A DNA stretch of 53,886 nucleotides. Origin: JAAZBG01 sp964390065 (GTDB lineage: Bacteria; Fibrobacterota; Chitinivibrionia; Chitinivibrionales; Chitinispirillaceae). The stretch lies in assembly GCA_964390065.1 (NCBI GenBank), contig CAYMGX010000010.1, positions 1-53,886 on the forward strand, written 5' to 3'. Below, one piece after another: positions 16,229-25,300 of this stretch (its first letter is position 1; the number at the start of each line of letters is the position of its first letter). The translations under genes were made by a program, and so were the position numbers. The notes beneath the pieces were generated by a model. That model saw nothing but the letters and a program-made list of their open reading frames with translations. It searched no databases and was not told where the DNA came from.

Positions 16229-17818
16229 ATGTCGGGTGGAAGAAAAAAAGTTTTATGGGTTGATGATGAGATTGAGTATCTTCGTTCTCATATCATGTTT
16301 CTTGAAACACGCGGATACAGTGTTATTCCTGTTTTCAGTGGTGATGATGCTATTCAAATGCTTCAGGAAAATCCCAAAGAGTTTGATATTGTGCTGCTTG
16401 ATGAACAAATGCCTGGTAAGGATGGCTTAACCACACTTGAGGAAATCAGGGATTTCCTTCCTGATCTTCCTATTGTTATGGTGACAAAAAGTGAGGAAGA
16501 ACAGGTTATGGAGGATGCTCTTGGTAAAAAAATCAATGGCTACCTGACAAAACCGGTCAATCCAAGTCAGATCCTTCTTGTTTGTAAAAACCTGCTTGAT
16601 TCGAAGAGAATCATGTCTTCCCAAATTTCCCAGAAGTTTGTTCGCAGTTATACAGATTTAAGAAAAACACTCTCCGGAAAACTCAGTCTCCAGGATTGGG
16701 TGAAAATGTATGAAAGTGTTGTTCGGTGGGATCTTGAACTTGAAAATGTTGAAAATGAAGGTTTGAGACAGACACTTGCCGGATTGAAATCGGAGTGTAA
16801 TACTTCATTTTCAAATTTTATTATGGATCATTATGGAGAATGGATTCGTGGTATTGGCCCGCTTCCTACAATGGCACCCGGTATCATTGACAAGTATCTG
16901 GTACCGTTACTGAATGATAATAAGAAAGTTGCATTTGTTGTATTGAGCGGGATGCGTCTTGATCAATATTATGATATTGAACAATCATTGAAAAAATTTT
17001 ATGATGTTCGACGTGGTTACTTTTTTTCAATTATTCCGTCTGCAACACCATTTTCACGGAATGCACTGCTTGCTGGTGCTTTTCCGGCAGAAATTGCACA
17101 ACGATGTCCAGACTTGTGGAAGGATGGTAACGAGGACAGTTCTGTTGCGAACCGCATGGAATCGCAATTGATGTCACAGAAGCTTGCAACAAAAGGAATA
17201 GATTGTCCGGTTGATGAGCCATGGTTTACCAAAATCAAAACTACCACTGATGTCAAGGAGTTGCTTGATAGAGTCAAACAGTGCAGGAAAAGCCGGATAA
17301 TGACATTTGTTATTGATTTTTTCGATCTGCTTATGCAAAACAGGACATCATCAAGTATGCTTCAGGAAATTACTAATGATGAAAGCGGATTTCGGTCATT
17401 GACACAATCCTGGTTTCAGAGATCATCACTGCTTAATTTACTAAAGGAACTTTCTGAACTTGACTATACCGTAGTACTCACATCAGACCATGGAAGTACA
17501 TCCTGCAGCAGAGGTACTGAGTTATATGGAGTATCTGACTGGGTTAAAAATCATCGATATAAGTTCGGGAAAGAGATCTCATGCGATGAAAGAACCGTCC
17601 TTTACCTTGGTGAACCAACACATTTTGGTCTTCCGAAATTTGGTGATGATGTCGCATGTATTATTGCAAAGGAAAATTATTATTTTATCCATCATGAAAA
17701 ATTTGAGAACTATCACCGTCAATATAAGAATAGCTTTCAGCAGGGTGGTATTTCTATGGAAGAGATAATAATGCCGGTTGGTATTTTTTCACCATTGCAA
17801 CGTGGTGGTGGAATGTAG
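16229..17818 (+). CDS. porX: PorX-like response regulator with PglZ phosphatase-type domain
   Basis: A 529-aa protein: receiver domain (residues 1-125; acidic pair D12/D13, phosphoacceptor D58 in VLLDEQMPG, Lys in YLTKPV), helical linker, and a C-terminal PglZ domain of the alkaline phosphatase superfamily. Metal- and substrate-site segments are SGMRLDQYY, the likely nucleophile segment PSATPFSRNAL and TSDHGS. The family position commonly occupied by Asp in (D)xxRxDQ is Ser here. In Bacteroidota, PorX phosphorylated by its kinase controls type IX secretion, and its PglZ domain acts on nucleotides. GGAGGG lies 6 nt before the ATG. tsaE follows two bases after the stop. Confidence 0.88.
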   Translation: MSGGRKKVLWVDDEIEYLRSHIMFLETRGYSVIPVFSGDDAIQMLQENPKEFDIVLLDEQMPGKDGLTTLEEIRDFLPDLPIVMVTKSEEEQVMEDALGKKINGYLTKPVNPSQILLVCKNLLDSKRIMSSQISQKFVRSYTDLRKTLSGKLSLQDWVKMYESVVRWDLELENVENEGLRQTLAGLKSECNTSFSNFIMDHYGEWIRGIGPLPTMAPGIIDKYLVPLLNDNKKVAFVVLSGMRLDQYYDIEQSLKKFYDVRRGYFFSIIPSATPFSRNALLAGAFPAEIAQRCPDLWKDGNEDSSVANRMESQLMSQKLATKGIDCPVDEPWFTKIKTTTDVKELLDRVKQCRKSRIMTFVIDFFDLLMQNRTSSSMLQEITNDESGFRSLTQSWFQRSSLLNLLKELSELDYTVVLTSDHGSTSCSRGTELYGVSDWVKNHRYKFGKEISCDERTVLYLGEPTHFGLPKFGDDVACIIAKENYYFIHHEKFENYHRQYKNSFQQGGISMEEIIMPVGIFSPLQRGGGM

Positions 17819-17820
17819 CT

Positions 17821-18225
17821 ATGGTGTTTGAGAGTCAATCTGTTGAAGAAACACGTAACTTTGGTGCTGAATTTTCGAAAGCGTTAAAACCGGGTGACGT
17901 TATTGCTCTTGATGGCGATCTTGGAACCGGTAAGACCGAGTTTGTCCGGGGACTTGTTGCTGCGCTTGGAGGGTCTGCAGTCCGTAGTCCGACATTTACG
18001 ATTGTAAATACTTATCAGACTATGTCGATGCCTGTCTATCATTTTGATTTTTACCGAATGACAGACTGTGATGAGCTTTTTGAAATCGGTTTCTATGAAT
18101 ATGTTGCAGGTGATGGAGTTTGTCTGATTGAATGGGGAACAATGTTTCAGGGTGCACTACCTGAAAATACCAGGATTTTGAAGTTTAAAGATGCAGGAGA
18201 GACGATCAGAACTATTGAAACCTGA
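17821..18225 (+). CDS. tsaE: TsaE, P-loop ATPase of tRNA t6A synthesis
   Basis: A 134-aa protein of the TsaE/YjeE family, needed with TsaB, TsaD and TsaC for N6-threonylcarbamoyladenosine at position 37 of ANN-decoding tRNAs. The P-loop is GDLGTGKTEFVRGL. The family segments SPTFTIVN, YHFDFYR and LIEWG follow. The length matches the family. It begins two bases after the porX-like stop, so it is probably cotranscribed. The other t6A genes are not in the window. Confidence 0.95.
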   Translation: MVFESQSVEETRNFGAEFSKALKPGDVIALDGDLGTGKTEFVRGLVAALGGSAVRSPTFTIVNTYQTMSMPVYHFDFYRMTDCDELFEIGFYEYVAGDGVCLIEWGTMFQGALPENTRILKFKDAGETIRTIET

Positions 18226-18302
18226 TTAACCTGATTTACCACTAAGAGTAAACGCCATTCTGTGGCAATTATTATTGAATGAATATAAAAAAAGGTATGT
18301 TA

Positions 18303-19370
18303 ATGCAGATCAAATGGATTAATCCGGATTGTCAGTTTGATAATAGTATACTTGCTGGTGATGTTGGCGGAACGAATACCAACCTTGCAATTGTTGCACA
18401 AAAAGGAGCTATCTTCACTGTAATTCTTGAAGTGATTTTTCAATCATCGGAAATAAACGGCTTGATAGATCCTTTGAAAAAAGTACTGGAAATTACCAAA
18501 GAAAAAAGATCCGATCTTACACCGTCACGATGCTGTATCAGCGCTGCCGGAGCGGTTATCAAGAACAGATGTAATTTAACTAACTGCGGGTGGAATATTG
18601 ATGGCGATGAGATAGAAAAAGAACTGGGAATTAAAACGCTACTGATCAATGATTTTCTTGCAGTTAGTTACGGCCTTCTGACGTTTGATATTGACAATGA
18701 GAAACAGATTGTCAAGTTACCGCATACTGACGGTTCAATTCCTGAAAAACAGAAGACGACAATTGCGGTGATTGGGCCGGGAACGGGGCTTGGTGTTTCA
18801 TTTATGGTGTATCACAATGGAAGTTATATTCCTGCGTCATCAGAGGGTGGGCATGTTGCTTTTGCGCCTTTTGATGATGAAAGTTTTGCGTTCTGCAACT
18901 ATATGAAAGAAAAGATCGGTTGCACACCAGGACTTGAGCTTTTCGTAAGTGGTCAGGGTGTTAAAAATATCTTCCATTTTTATAAAGATGTAAAGAAGAT
19001 TCCGATTACAGGCCTGATCGCAGAAATTGATGCAACTGCAGACACTGATAAACCAGGCAGGATTTCAAAAGGTGCAGCATCAAATGAACACTGCCATGCG
19101 ATAATGTCGCTCTATGTAAGAATGTTTGCAAGTGCAGCAAGTAATCTTGCTTGTACCACTCTTCCGTTTGGAGGATTATATTTAGCGGGTGGAACAGTAT
19201 CGAAAGATCTGAAATGGCTAAAAGAAGAGAGTTCGTTTATGTCAATATTTGAAAAAAATTACAATAAAAATATTGTTCCGTTATTGAAAAAAGTACCGGT
19301 GTACGTGATTATGGATTACTCCATTTCGCTATATGGTGCTGCAAATGCCGGTATTTGTTTGATGAAGTAA
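18303..19370 (+). CDS. glk: Glucokinase
   Basis: A 355-aa sugar kinase of the bacterial glucokinase family, which phosphorylates glucose with ATP at the entry to glycolysis. Phosphate-1 motif GDVGGTNTNLAI is near the N-terminus, with GPGTGLGV, SEGGHVAFAP and GLYLAGG following. ATG codons occur at 18279, 18297 and 18303. AAAAGG ending at 18295 gives a 7-nt spacing to 18303, so that start is chosen. The gene follows tsaE by 77 nt. Confidence 0.92.
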   Translation: MQIKWINPDCQFDNSILAGDVGGTNTNLAIVAQKGAIFTVILEVIFQSSEINGLIDPLKKVLEITKEKRSDLTPSRCCISAAGAVIKNRCNLTNCGWNIDGDEIEKELGIKTLLINDFLAVSYGLLTFDIDNEKQIVKLPHTDGSIPEKQKTTIAVIGPGTGLGVSFMVYHNGSYIPASSEGGHVAFAPFDDESFAFCNYMKEKIGCTPGLELFVSGQGVKNIFHFYKDVKKIPITGLIAEIDATADTDKPGRISKGAASNEHCHAIMSLYVRMFASAASNLACTTLPFGGLYLAGGTVSKDLKWLKEESSFMSIFEKNYNKNIVPLLKKVPVYVIMDYSISLYGAANAGICLMK

Positions 19371-19397
19371 GGTTAAAATGATCTACATCTTATCACT

Positions 19398-19619
19398 TTG
19401 AACATAAATTTCATGGCAGAGTGCGGGCTATATATACAAGATATTGCCATAGAACGTTTTACACAAATCGCTTATTGCCAGATAGAAAAGCGATATAACT
19501 ATATAAGGGTATTCCAGGAAATTAAAAACGGTAAGCTACTTAAACTGTTGCAGATCCTGAATGAAAATCAGGATCTGCAACTATGTTGTGAGCATCTAAA
19601 ATTTGTAGAAGGTAGATAA
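19398..19619 (+). CDS. Doubtful small open frame over a hairpin
   Basis: A 73-codon frame beginning with TTG (or ATG at 19413). I see no Shine-Dalgarno and no recognisable family. It contains a perfect 14-bp inverted repeat (19547-19581) that makes the encoded sequence palindromic (LQILNENQDLQL). More likely non-coding DNA after glk. Confidence 0.15.
   Translation: MNINFMAECGLYIQDIAIERFTQIAYCQIEKRYNYIRVFQEIKNGKLLKLLQILNENQDLQLCCEHLKFVEGR
19547..19581 (+). repeat. Perfect 14-bp inverted repeat between convergent genes
   Basis: GTTGCAGATCCTGA (19547-19560) and TCAGGATCTGCAAC (19568-19581) pair without mismatch around a 7-nt loop. It lies between glk (plus) and the Cys-containing small gene (minus). 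There is no T-run on either side, so it could be a factor-dependent terminator, an mRNA-end stabiliser or a protein site. Confidence 0.7.
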
Positions 19620-19626
19620 CAATTGA

Positions 19627-19962
19627 CTACTGTTTTTTAGTTGCAAGAAATTTTTCCCGTTCAAACTTTAGAATCGGATCACATTTTCCGGGATATTTCT
19701 CTGTCACCTTATCAGAACATCCTGCGGCTGTGAGTTTGTCACAAGTCTCGCAGACATTTTTAAACCATTCGTCAGTGATACCGTTGGGTTTGTTTCCTCC
19801 CGGCCCTTTCGCGGCACCAAGTGTATCAAGTTTTCGGATTATACCCTTTGCTATGGTTGCAATTTGCTGAGCGTGTTGAGGTGGAACCTGCTGTGATGCA
19901 ACCTGGATATAGAGCTGAAGAGCTTCTGCGACAAGACCTTTTTCTTCAGTTGTTAATGACAT
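19627..19962 (-). CDS. Small Cys-containing protein, function unknown
   Basis: A 111-aa protein not recognised as a known family. The N-terminal half is helical and contains a Gln/Pro region (VASQQVPPQHAQQ). The C-terminal half has four Cys (C71, C74, C82, C94; pattern C-x2-C-x7-C-x11-C) preceded by a Gly/Pro-rich linker. This could be a zinc or Fe-S site or a disulfide pair, but no signal peptide is seen. AAGGAG precedes the ATG by 8 nt. An upstream in-frame start at 19989 is less well supported. It is transcribed toward glk and divergently from the phosphatase at 20077. Confidence 0.7.
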   Translation of the reverse strand: MSLTTEEKGLVAEALQLYIQVASQQVPPQHAQQIATIAKGIIRKLDTLGAAKGPGGNKPNGITDEWFKNVCETCDKLTAAGCSDKVTEKYPGKCDPILKFEREKFLATKKQ

Positions 19963-20076
19963 TTGAATTTCTCCTTTTAATGTTAGCAATTAAAATAGTA
20001 TTTTTGTATAACAATTAAAAGTCCCATTCGCGAACATTTCACAGGTTTGGGAGATCTATTTAGAAAATGGCGGTTT

Positions 20077-20577
20077 ATGGCACTGATCGTTTTTGTTTGT
20101 ACAGGAAACATCTGCAGAAGTCCTATGGCAGAAGGAATTCTTAGAAGCAAACTAACAAAAAAAGGCATTACTCATATTCAGGTTTCATCGATGGGAACTC
20201 ATGGACTTAAAAATTCAGAGCCGGCACCGCTTTCCAGCCTGGCTTGTCTTAAGAACGGAATTGATATTTCAAATCACCGATCCCGAACACTGGTCGCCCA
20301 TGAACTAATCAGCAGCTCGTTGATTCTTGTGATGGAAATCGTTCATATTGAGTATCTTTCCTCGTTTTTTCCTGTTGTTAAGGATAAATGTTATATGCTG
20401 AGAGCCTGGCCAAAAACAGGTAACCGCAAACATAATGTCAAGGATCCTATGGGTGGAGCACTCGGGTTATATATGAAGACATATCGCGAAATCGATAAAA
20501 CTATTGAAAGAATTCTCCCAATGCTTTTATCAGAATTTCCAAAAGATCAGAGCAGGCTCCAGCCTCCATCAACGTGA
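20077..20577 (+). CDS. Low-molecular-weight protein phosphatase
   Basis: A 166-aa cytoplasmic phosphatase. The P-loop CTGNICRS (C8 nucleophile, R14) opens the protein and a DP pair in VKDPMGG supplies the likely acid. The fifth P-loop residue is Ile. Family knowledge links Ile there to phosphotyrosine, and Thr to phosphoarginine specificity, so tyrosine phosphatase is preferred. It has no SD upstream that is clearly better for the TTG start at 20047, so ATG 20077 is used. Its last 31 bases overlap the minus-strand reductase tail-to-tail. Confidence 0.9.
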   Translation: MALIVFVCTGNICRSPMAEGILRSKLTKKGITHIQVSSMGTHGLKNSEPAPLSSLACLKNGIDISNHRSRTLVAHELISSSLILVMEIVHIEYLSSFFPVVKDKCYMLRAWPKTGNRKHNVKDPMGGALGLYMKTYREIDKTIERILPMLLSEFPKDQSRLQPPST

Positions 20578-21248
20578 ATCACCTGTCCGGTAAGATAATC
20601 GTTATTAATTAAAAATTCGTAGGTATCCATTAAAGAACTGGTGTTACCTACGGATTTTAATGGCACTGTATCACGTAGTGATACGAAGTAATCATTTTCA
20701 TGTTGTGCCGGAAGCATAGCTCCGGGTGCAATCGCATTTACGCGAATGTCTGGTGCGAAGATCACAGCCTGCTGACGGGTAATTTCCTCCAGAAATAGCT
20801 TGGATATCCTGTAATTCTGAAATGAACTGTTGGGGCGTTTTATGTTGGCATCAGTAATGTTAATTATCCATCCCTTTTTCACATGTTTATAAAATGCAGA
20901 GGAACATCTCATGGGGGCAAGCGTATTAATTGAAAACTTCTCCATAAAATCAGATGTATTACTCAAATTACCTTGTGTAAATATTGATGCATTGTTAACA
21001 AGCCCGATTATCTTATCCGTTATATTGAGCGACATGATGATTAAACTCTCAGGATTATTTACCAGATCAAGTTGAATAAATGTAATGTCATCGGGATATT
21101 GATCTTTAAGCAAATAACAATCGTCACTGATTTCAGAATGATAGTGCATTATTACACTGTATCCCATCGCAAGTGACTTTTTAGTGAAGTGTAAGCCAAG
21201 TCGTTTAATTGCACCTGTAATTATTATTGTTTGTTTTTGAGAATTCAT
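20547..21248 (-). CDS. FolM/PTR1-like pteridine or dihydromonapterin reductase (SDR family)
   Basis: A 233-aa short-chain dehydrogenase. The cofactor motif TGAIKRLG and the following MGYSVIMHYH match the PTR1/FolM subfamily better than ordinary SDRs, which usually have TGxxxGIG. In the active site, Asp (D133, in INITDAN) occupies the place of the usual Ser, with Y146 and K150 in NYRISK; PTR1 and FolM share this Asp. Later VNAIAPG and HVDGGWSL complete the fold. Likely role: NADPH reduction of a pterin or folate. ATG 21248 is preferred (AAGGGAA just upstream). It overlaps the phosphatase at the 3-prime end by 31 bp. Confidence 0.85.
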   Translation of the reverse strand: MNSQKQTIIITGAIKRLGLHFTKKSLAMGYSVIMHYHSEISDDCYLLKDQYPDDITFIQLDLVNNPESLIIMSLNITDKIIGLVNNASIFTQGNLSNTSDFMEKFSINTLAPMRCSSAFYKHVKKGWIINITDANIKRPNSSFQNYRISKLFLEEITRQQAVIFAPDIRVNAIAPGAMLPAQHENDYFVSLRDTVPLKSVGNTSSLMDTYEFLINNDYLTGQVIHVDGGWSLL

Positions 21249-21618
21249 AACAATTCCCTTCAGATCGTTTTTTCGGGGACAGATCAATAGTGCTAAAATA
21301 TAATGTTACATTAAACTAACTCTTTTAATGTACATAGCAATAAGATACTTTAATCTCCTGCTGTGTGTGAATAACTTTACTTTGTAATGTGCATTATGTT
21401 ATAATAAAACAATTTAGGATAAAGTACCAATACTTTTGTTTAATTATATCCTGGTACTCAAAACTGCAGGCTGGTTTGCTGGTTCAATAACCACGTACTG
21501 CGAACTGGAAAATCTTGAATAATTAGAAACGTTATTTTCAAGTGATGTTAGCTAATTTACACATCCGTAAGTATATTTACAATGATTCTATTGTCAATTT
21601 TGGGATAGTGGTATTTAC
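21249..21618. other. Intergenic region upstream of the amidase
   Basis: About 370 bp of AT-rich sequence between divergent genes. A TATAAT at 21400-21405 with TTTACT 18 nt upstream (21376-21381) is a possible plus-strand promoter, but it lies more than 200 nt before the amidase. Nothing else is seen. Confidence 0.5.
21376..21405 (+). promoter_or_regulatory. Candidate promoter of the amidase-TPR genes
   Basis: TTTACT (4 of 6), an 18-nt spacer and a perfect TATAAT. The long leader of over 200 nt weakens the assignment. Confidence 0.35.
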
Positions 21619-22239
21619 ATGAAAATTATCAATTGTCTTCTTGATAAAAACAACACTCTTTATATAAATGGAACAACTCTGGGAAAACTCATTGAACAAT
21701 CGGGAAAAGAGTTTCTTTGGAGTGATAGAGACTGCGATAATATAGATGTTATTGTCATCCATTACATTAGTGCTGTTGATGTAACTCCTGAAGATCCGTA
21801 CAATCTTAAAACGATTATGAAAATTTTTTGTGATTTTGGTGTAAGCAGTCACTTTCTTATTGACAGAGACGGGGTTATCTATAATCTGGTACCGGAGAAC
21901 ATGAAAGCCTGGCATTGTGGTGGCAGTCGAATGCCTCACCCTGATAATCGTGCTGCAGTTAATAATTTTTCTCTTGGTATTGAGTTAATGGCAACTGCGA
22001 TAAGCGGGTTTAAATCAATTCAGTATGATTCGCTTGCCAAATTAGTACTTCTGATGGAGAATAAGTATCAGAGAAAATTTAAACTTGTTGGTCATGATAT
22101 GGTCGCAAATGAAGCCGTCGTGAAGGAAGGTTTACGAAAGGATATTAAGGTTGATCCGGGACAGTATTTTTCATGGAGGTCTCTGGAGAAAAGGATGTTC
22201 TCTTTAAGAGAGGCAAATGTTTGTAAAAGTTTTGAATAA
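21619..22239 (+). CDS. AmpD-like N-acetylmuramoyl-L-alanine amidase
   Basis: A 206-aa amidase_2/PGRP-fold zinc enzyme. H48 (VIHYIS), H159 (LVGHDM) and D179 (KVDPGQYFSW) correspond to the metal ligands. WHCGG and GIELM fit the family core. No signal peptide is visible, so a cytoplasmic AmpD-type role, releasing peptide from anhydro-muropeptides during wall recycling, is more likely than cell lysis. Substrate specificity cannot be settled from the sequence. It is followed 61 nt later by a large exported TPR protein, probably in the same unit. Confidence 0.87.
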   Translation: MKIINCLLDKNNTLYINGTTLGKLIEQSGKEFLWSDRDCDNIDVIVIHYISAVDVTPEDPYNLKTIMKIFCDFGVSSHFLIDRDGVIYNLVPENMKAWHCGGSRMPHPDNRAAVNNFSLGIELMATAISGFKSIQYDSLAKLVLLMENKYQRKFKLVGHDMVANEAVVKEGLRKDIKVDPGQYFSWRSLEKRMFSLREANVCKSFE

Positions 22240-22300
22240 TTACCATTTTTCTGCTATATATCGGTTTATAAATGATCAAGACAAAGAAGGAGCGGGGGTC

Positions 22301-25300
22301 ATGTCATATAAAAAAATGAAAAACAGGATGTTTGCAGCATTAATGATGCTGTGTGTAATGTTATCGTGTGTATTTGCTGATGCTGCATTTGATAAGCTGT
22401 TTAATGCAGGTGATTACAAAGCCGCTCTTGATTATGCAGATGCTAAAATCGGTATATCCGATCGTGATGCTGCAACGTGGGTTAAAATTGCCAAAGCAAA
22501 TCTCGCGTTGGGCATGAATGAGAAGGCGCTTGCCTGCTATATGGTATCCTGGAGATTAAACCCAAACGACTACCAGTCACTACTTGGTTGTGCGACAGTT
22601 TACAATAAAATGAATCAGCCAAACGAAGCGCTGGATATGGCAAAGAAAGCACTGGAGGTAAATTTTACTGCAGAAGCAAGCTGGGAGTATGCAAAAGCAT
22701 GCATAGCGTTGAATCGTTCTGCTGATGCAAAAACTGCACTTGAAAAAGTAATACAGAGTGATCCTAAAAATGCTATTGCAAATAGAGAGCTTGGAAATAT
22801 TTATTACAATGAGAAAGATTACATTCGTGCAGCTCCACTGCTTGCGAAAGATTATAAAAAGGAATCAAGTGAAGCTGATGTTTACAAAATAGGAAAGTCA
22901 TATAATGAATCAGGTAAGGCTGATTCTGCAATACAATTTCTTAAAGATGCAATTACAAAAGGTGCGGGTATCGAATCGTATCTGGAGCTTGGGCGGGCAT
23001 ATACAAAACTTGGCAACAATAAAGAAGCAGCAGCTGCATATGAGAAAGTTTCATCAGGATTGATGACTGGTGGTGATTTTTACAATTTTGCAAATGCGAA
23101 AAACAGTTCCGGGGATCCGTCGGGGGCTGTTACGCATTACGAAAACGCAATAAACAAATTTGGCGAAACAAATTCAAAAGAGTCGCTTTTAGCAAGAGAA
23201 AAAGCAGCACGATCACGTCTTGTCGGGAAAAACTATGATATAGCACTCAAGTATCTTTCCTTTATTGTCCAGAATGATCCAAATGGTGCTGTCGTACCTG
23301 ATGGCTATTTCCTTTTATCAGAAGCTTATATGGGATTAAATGATTCAAAAAATGCGATTGCAAGTCTCGAAAAAGTCATTTCCATTACTCCTAAAAATGT
23401 TGAGGCATATGCACGGCTTGCGGATTTGTATCAAAAGGCCAATATGCCGGATAAATCCAGGAGTGTGCTCGAATCGATGGTAATGTTAAGTCCGAATGAT
23501 CCCGGTATTTATCTGAGCCTTGGGAACTACAATGTAAAAGTTAAAAAGTATATTGATGCCAGGGCTATGTTTGAAAAAAGTAATTCTCTAAAAGCAAGTG
23601 CTGATGCGTTAGAGGGACTTGCCATCTGTGAATATTATATGAACCAGTATCCTCAGGCTAAGACATCAGCACTTAATGCAATTAAAATGAATGGGGATCT
23701 TGTTGAAGCGCGGATTATTCTTGGTAACATATTGCTTGAAGAAAAAAATTACAAAGATGCACAAACACAGTTTGAAATTGTTGTTAAAAAACGTTCAGAG
23801 CCTGAATATCTTTCATCACTTGCAGAGTGTTACCTGAATTTAGGCAATAAAGACAAGCTTGCAGAAATTGATAGAAGGATTGTAAGTGTTAATAGTAAGA
23901 ATATTGATTCAAGAATGCGTCTCGCAGCGTATGCTGAAGAAACAAAAAATAATGCTGAGGCAGTGGCAATGTATAAGGAGTTATCCGCCTTAAAACCGGA
24001 TGACGGAAAGATCGTTTATAAACTATACGAATTGTCAAATGCAAATAAGGAAAACATACAGGCGATGGTTTACCTGAAGAGGTATCTCACGCTGTCACCC
24101 GATAATGCTGATGCACATGGATTGTTGGGTGATCTGTATTATGATGATAACAAAATGGATGACGCTCTTTCCGAGTACAGAATTGCATTGAAGAAAAATG
24201 CGTCATCAAAAGGTTTCTTAAAAAGGTATGCAGAGATTGTCAACGCAAAGGGTTTACAGGATGAAGTCATTAATGCACTTGAAGGGCTCGTTGGATCGAA
24301 TCAGGCTGATGCCGGAACGTATACAACACTTGGATTGATTTATGAGAAGAAAAATATGATGCCGCGGGCAATTGAGATGTATCAGAATGCATTACGAATA
24401 GAGCCATCAAATATCGACGCGTTAAACGCACTTGCTGCATCACAGGCTGTTATTGGTGATGTAAACAGTGCAATTATCACCTATGAGCAGATTATTATGA
24501 TGAATCCAAAGGCTGTAAATGAATTCAAAGAATTGGGTGATCTTTACATGCGCAGCTTTAAACAAACAGAGGCTATAAATGCTTATAAAACCTACCTGTC
24601 AAAAGATTCGTCCAATGCGGTAATCGCAAAAAAAGTCGCTGCTGAAGCATACCGGAATAAAGAGTATAAAGATGCTGTGCGTTTCTATGGTATGGCACTT
24701 ACGAAAACATCTGATAATGAATTTTTTGAATATGCAGATGCATGTGTAAATGCAGGTGATTCAATTAAAGCAATTTCAGCGCTCGAAACATTGAAGACCA
24801 GAAAGCTAAAACCGGTCTTTCAGGTAAAAACACTGCTAATGCTGGCGAATGAATATGAAAAAGTAAATAAAAAGTCTGATGCTATAAAGACGTTGACGGC
24901 GTTAACTGCATTACCAGGTGGTAAAGATCCGGATGTTCTCTATAAAAGAGCTTTTTTGTCGGAGATGGAAAACAGAGCCGGTGCAATAAAATATTATGAG
25001 GAGAATTGCAGGTTGTTTCCTGCTGATTACAGAAATTTCCTGCGTCTTGGTGTTTTACTTTCGGAAAGTCGTGAGACAATGGGCAAGTCAATTGAGTATT
25101 TAAAAAAGGTTACTGAACTCGGTGCGTCAGTGCCTGCGGTTTGGCTTGAGCTTGGCAAAGTATATGTAAGGCAGAATCGGGATAATGATGCGTTGATGGC
25201 TTTCAAGCGGTATGCCGAAAGTGATCCTCAGAGTTTTGAGGCGAATAAAAATCTCGGCATTTTATTGATTAAAACAAACAAAATAAATGAGGGCATGGTA

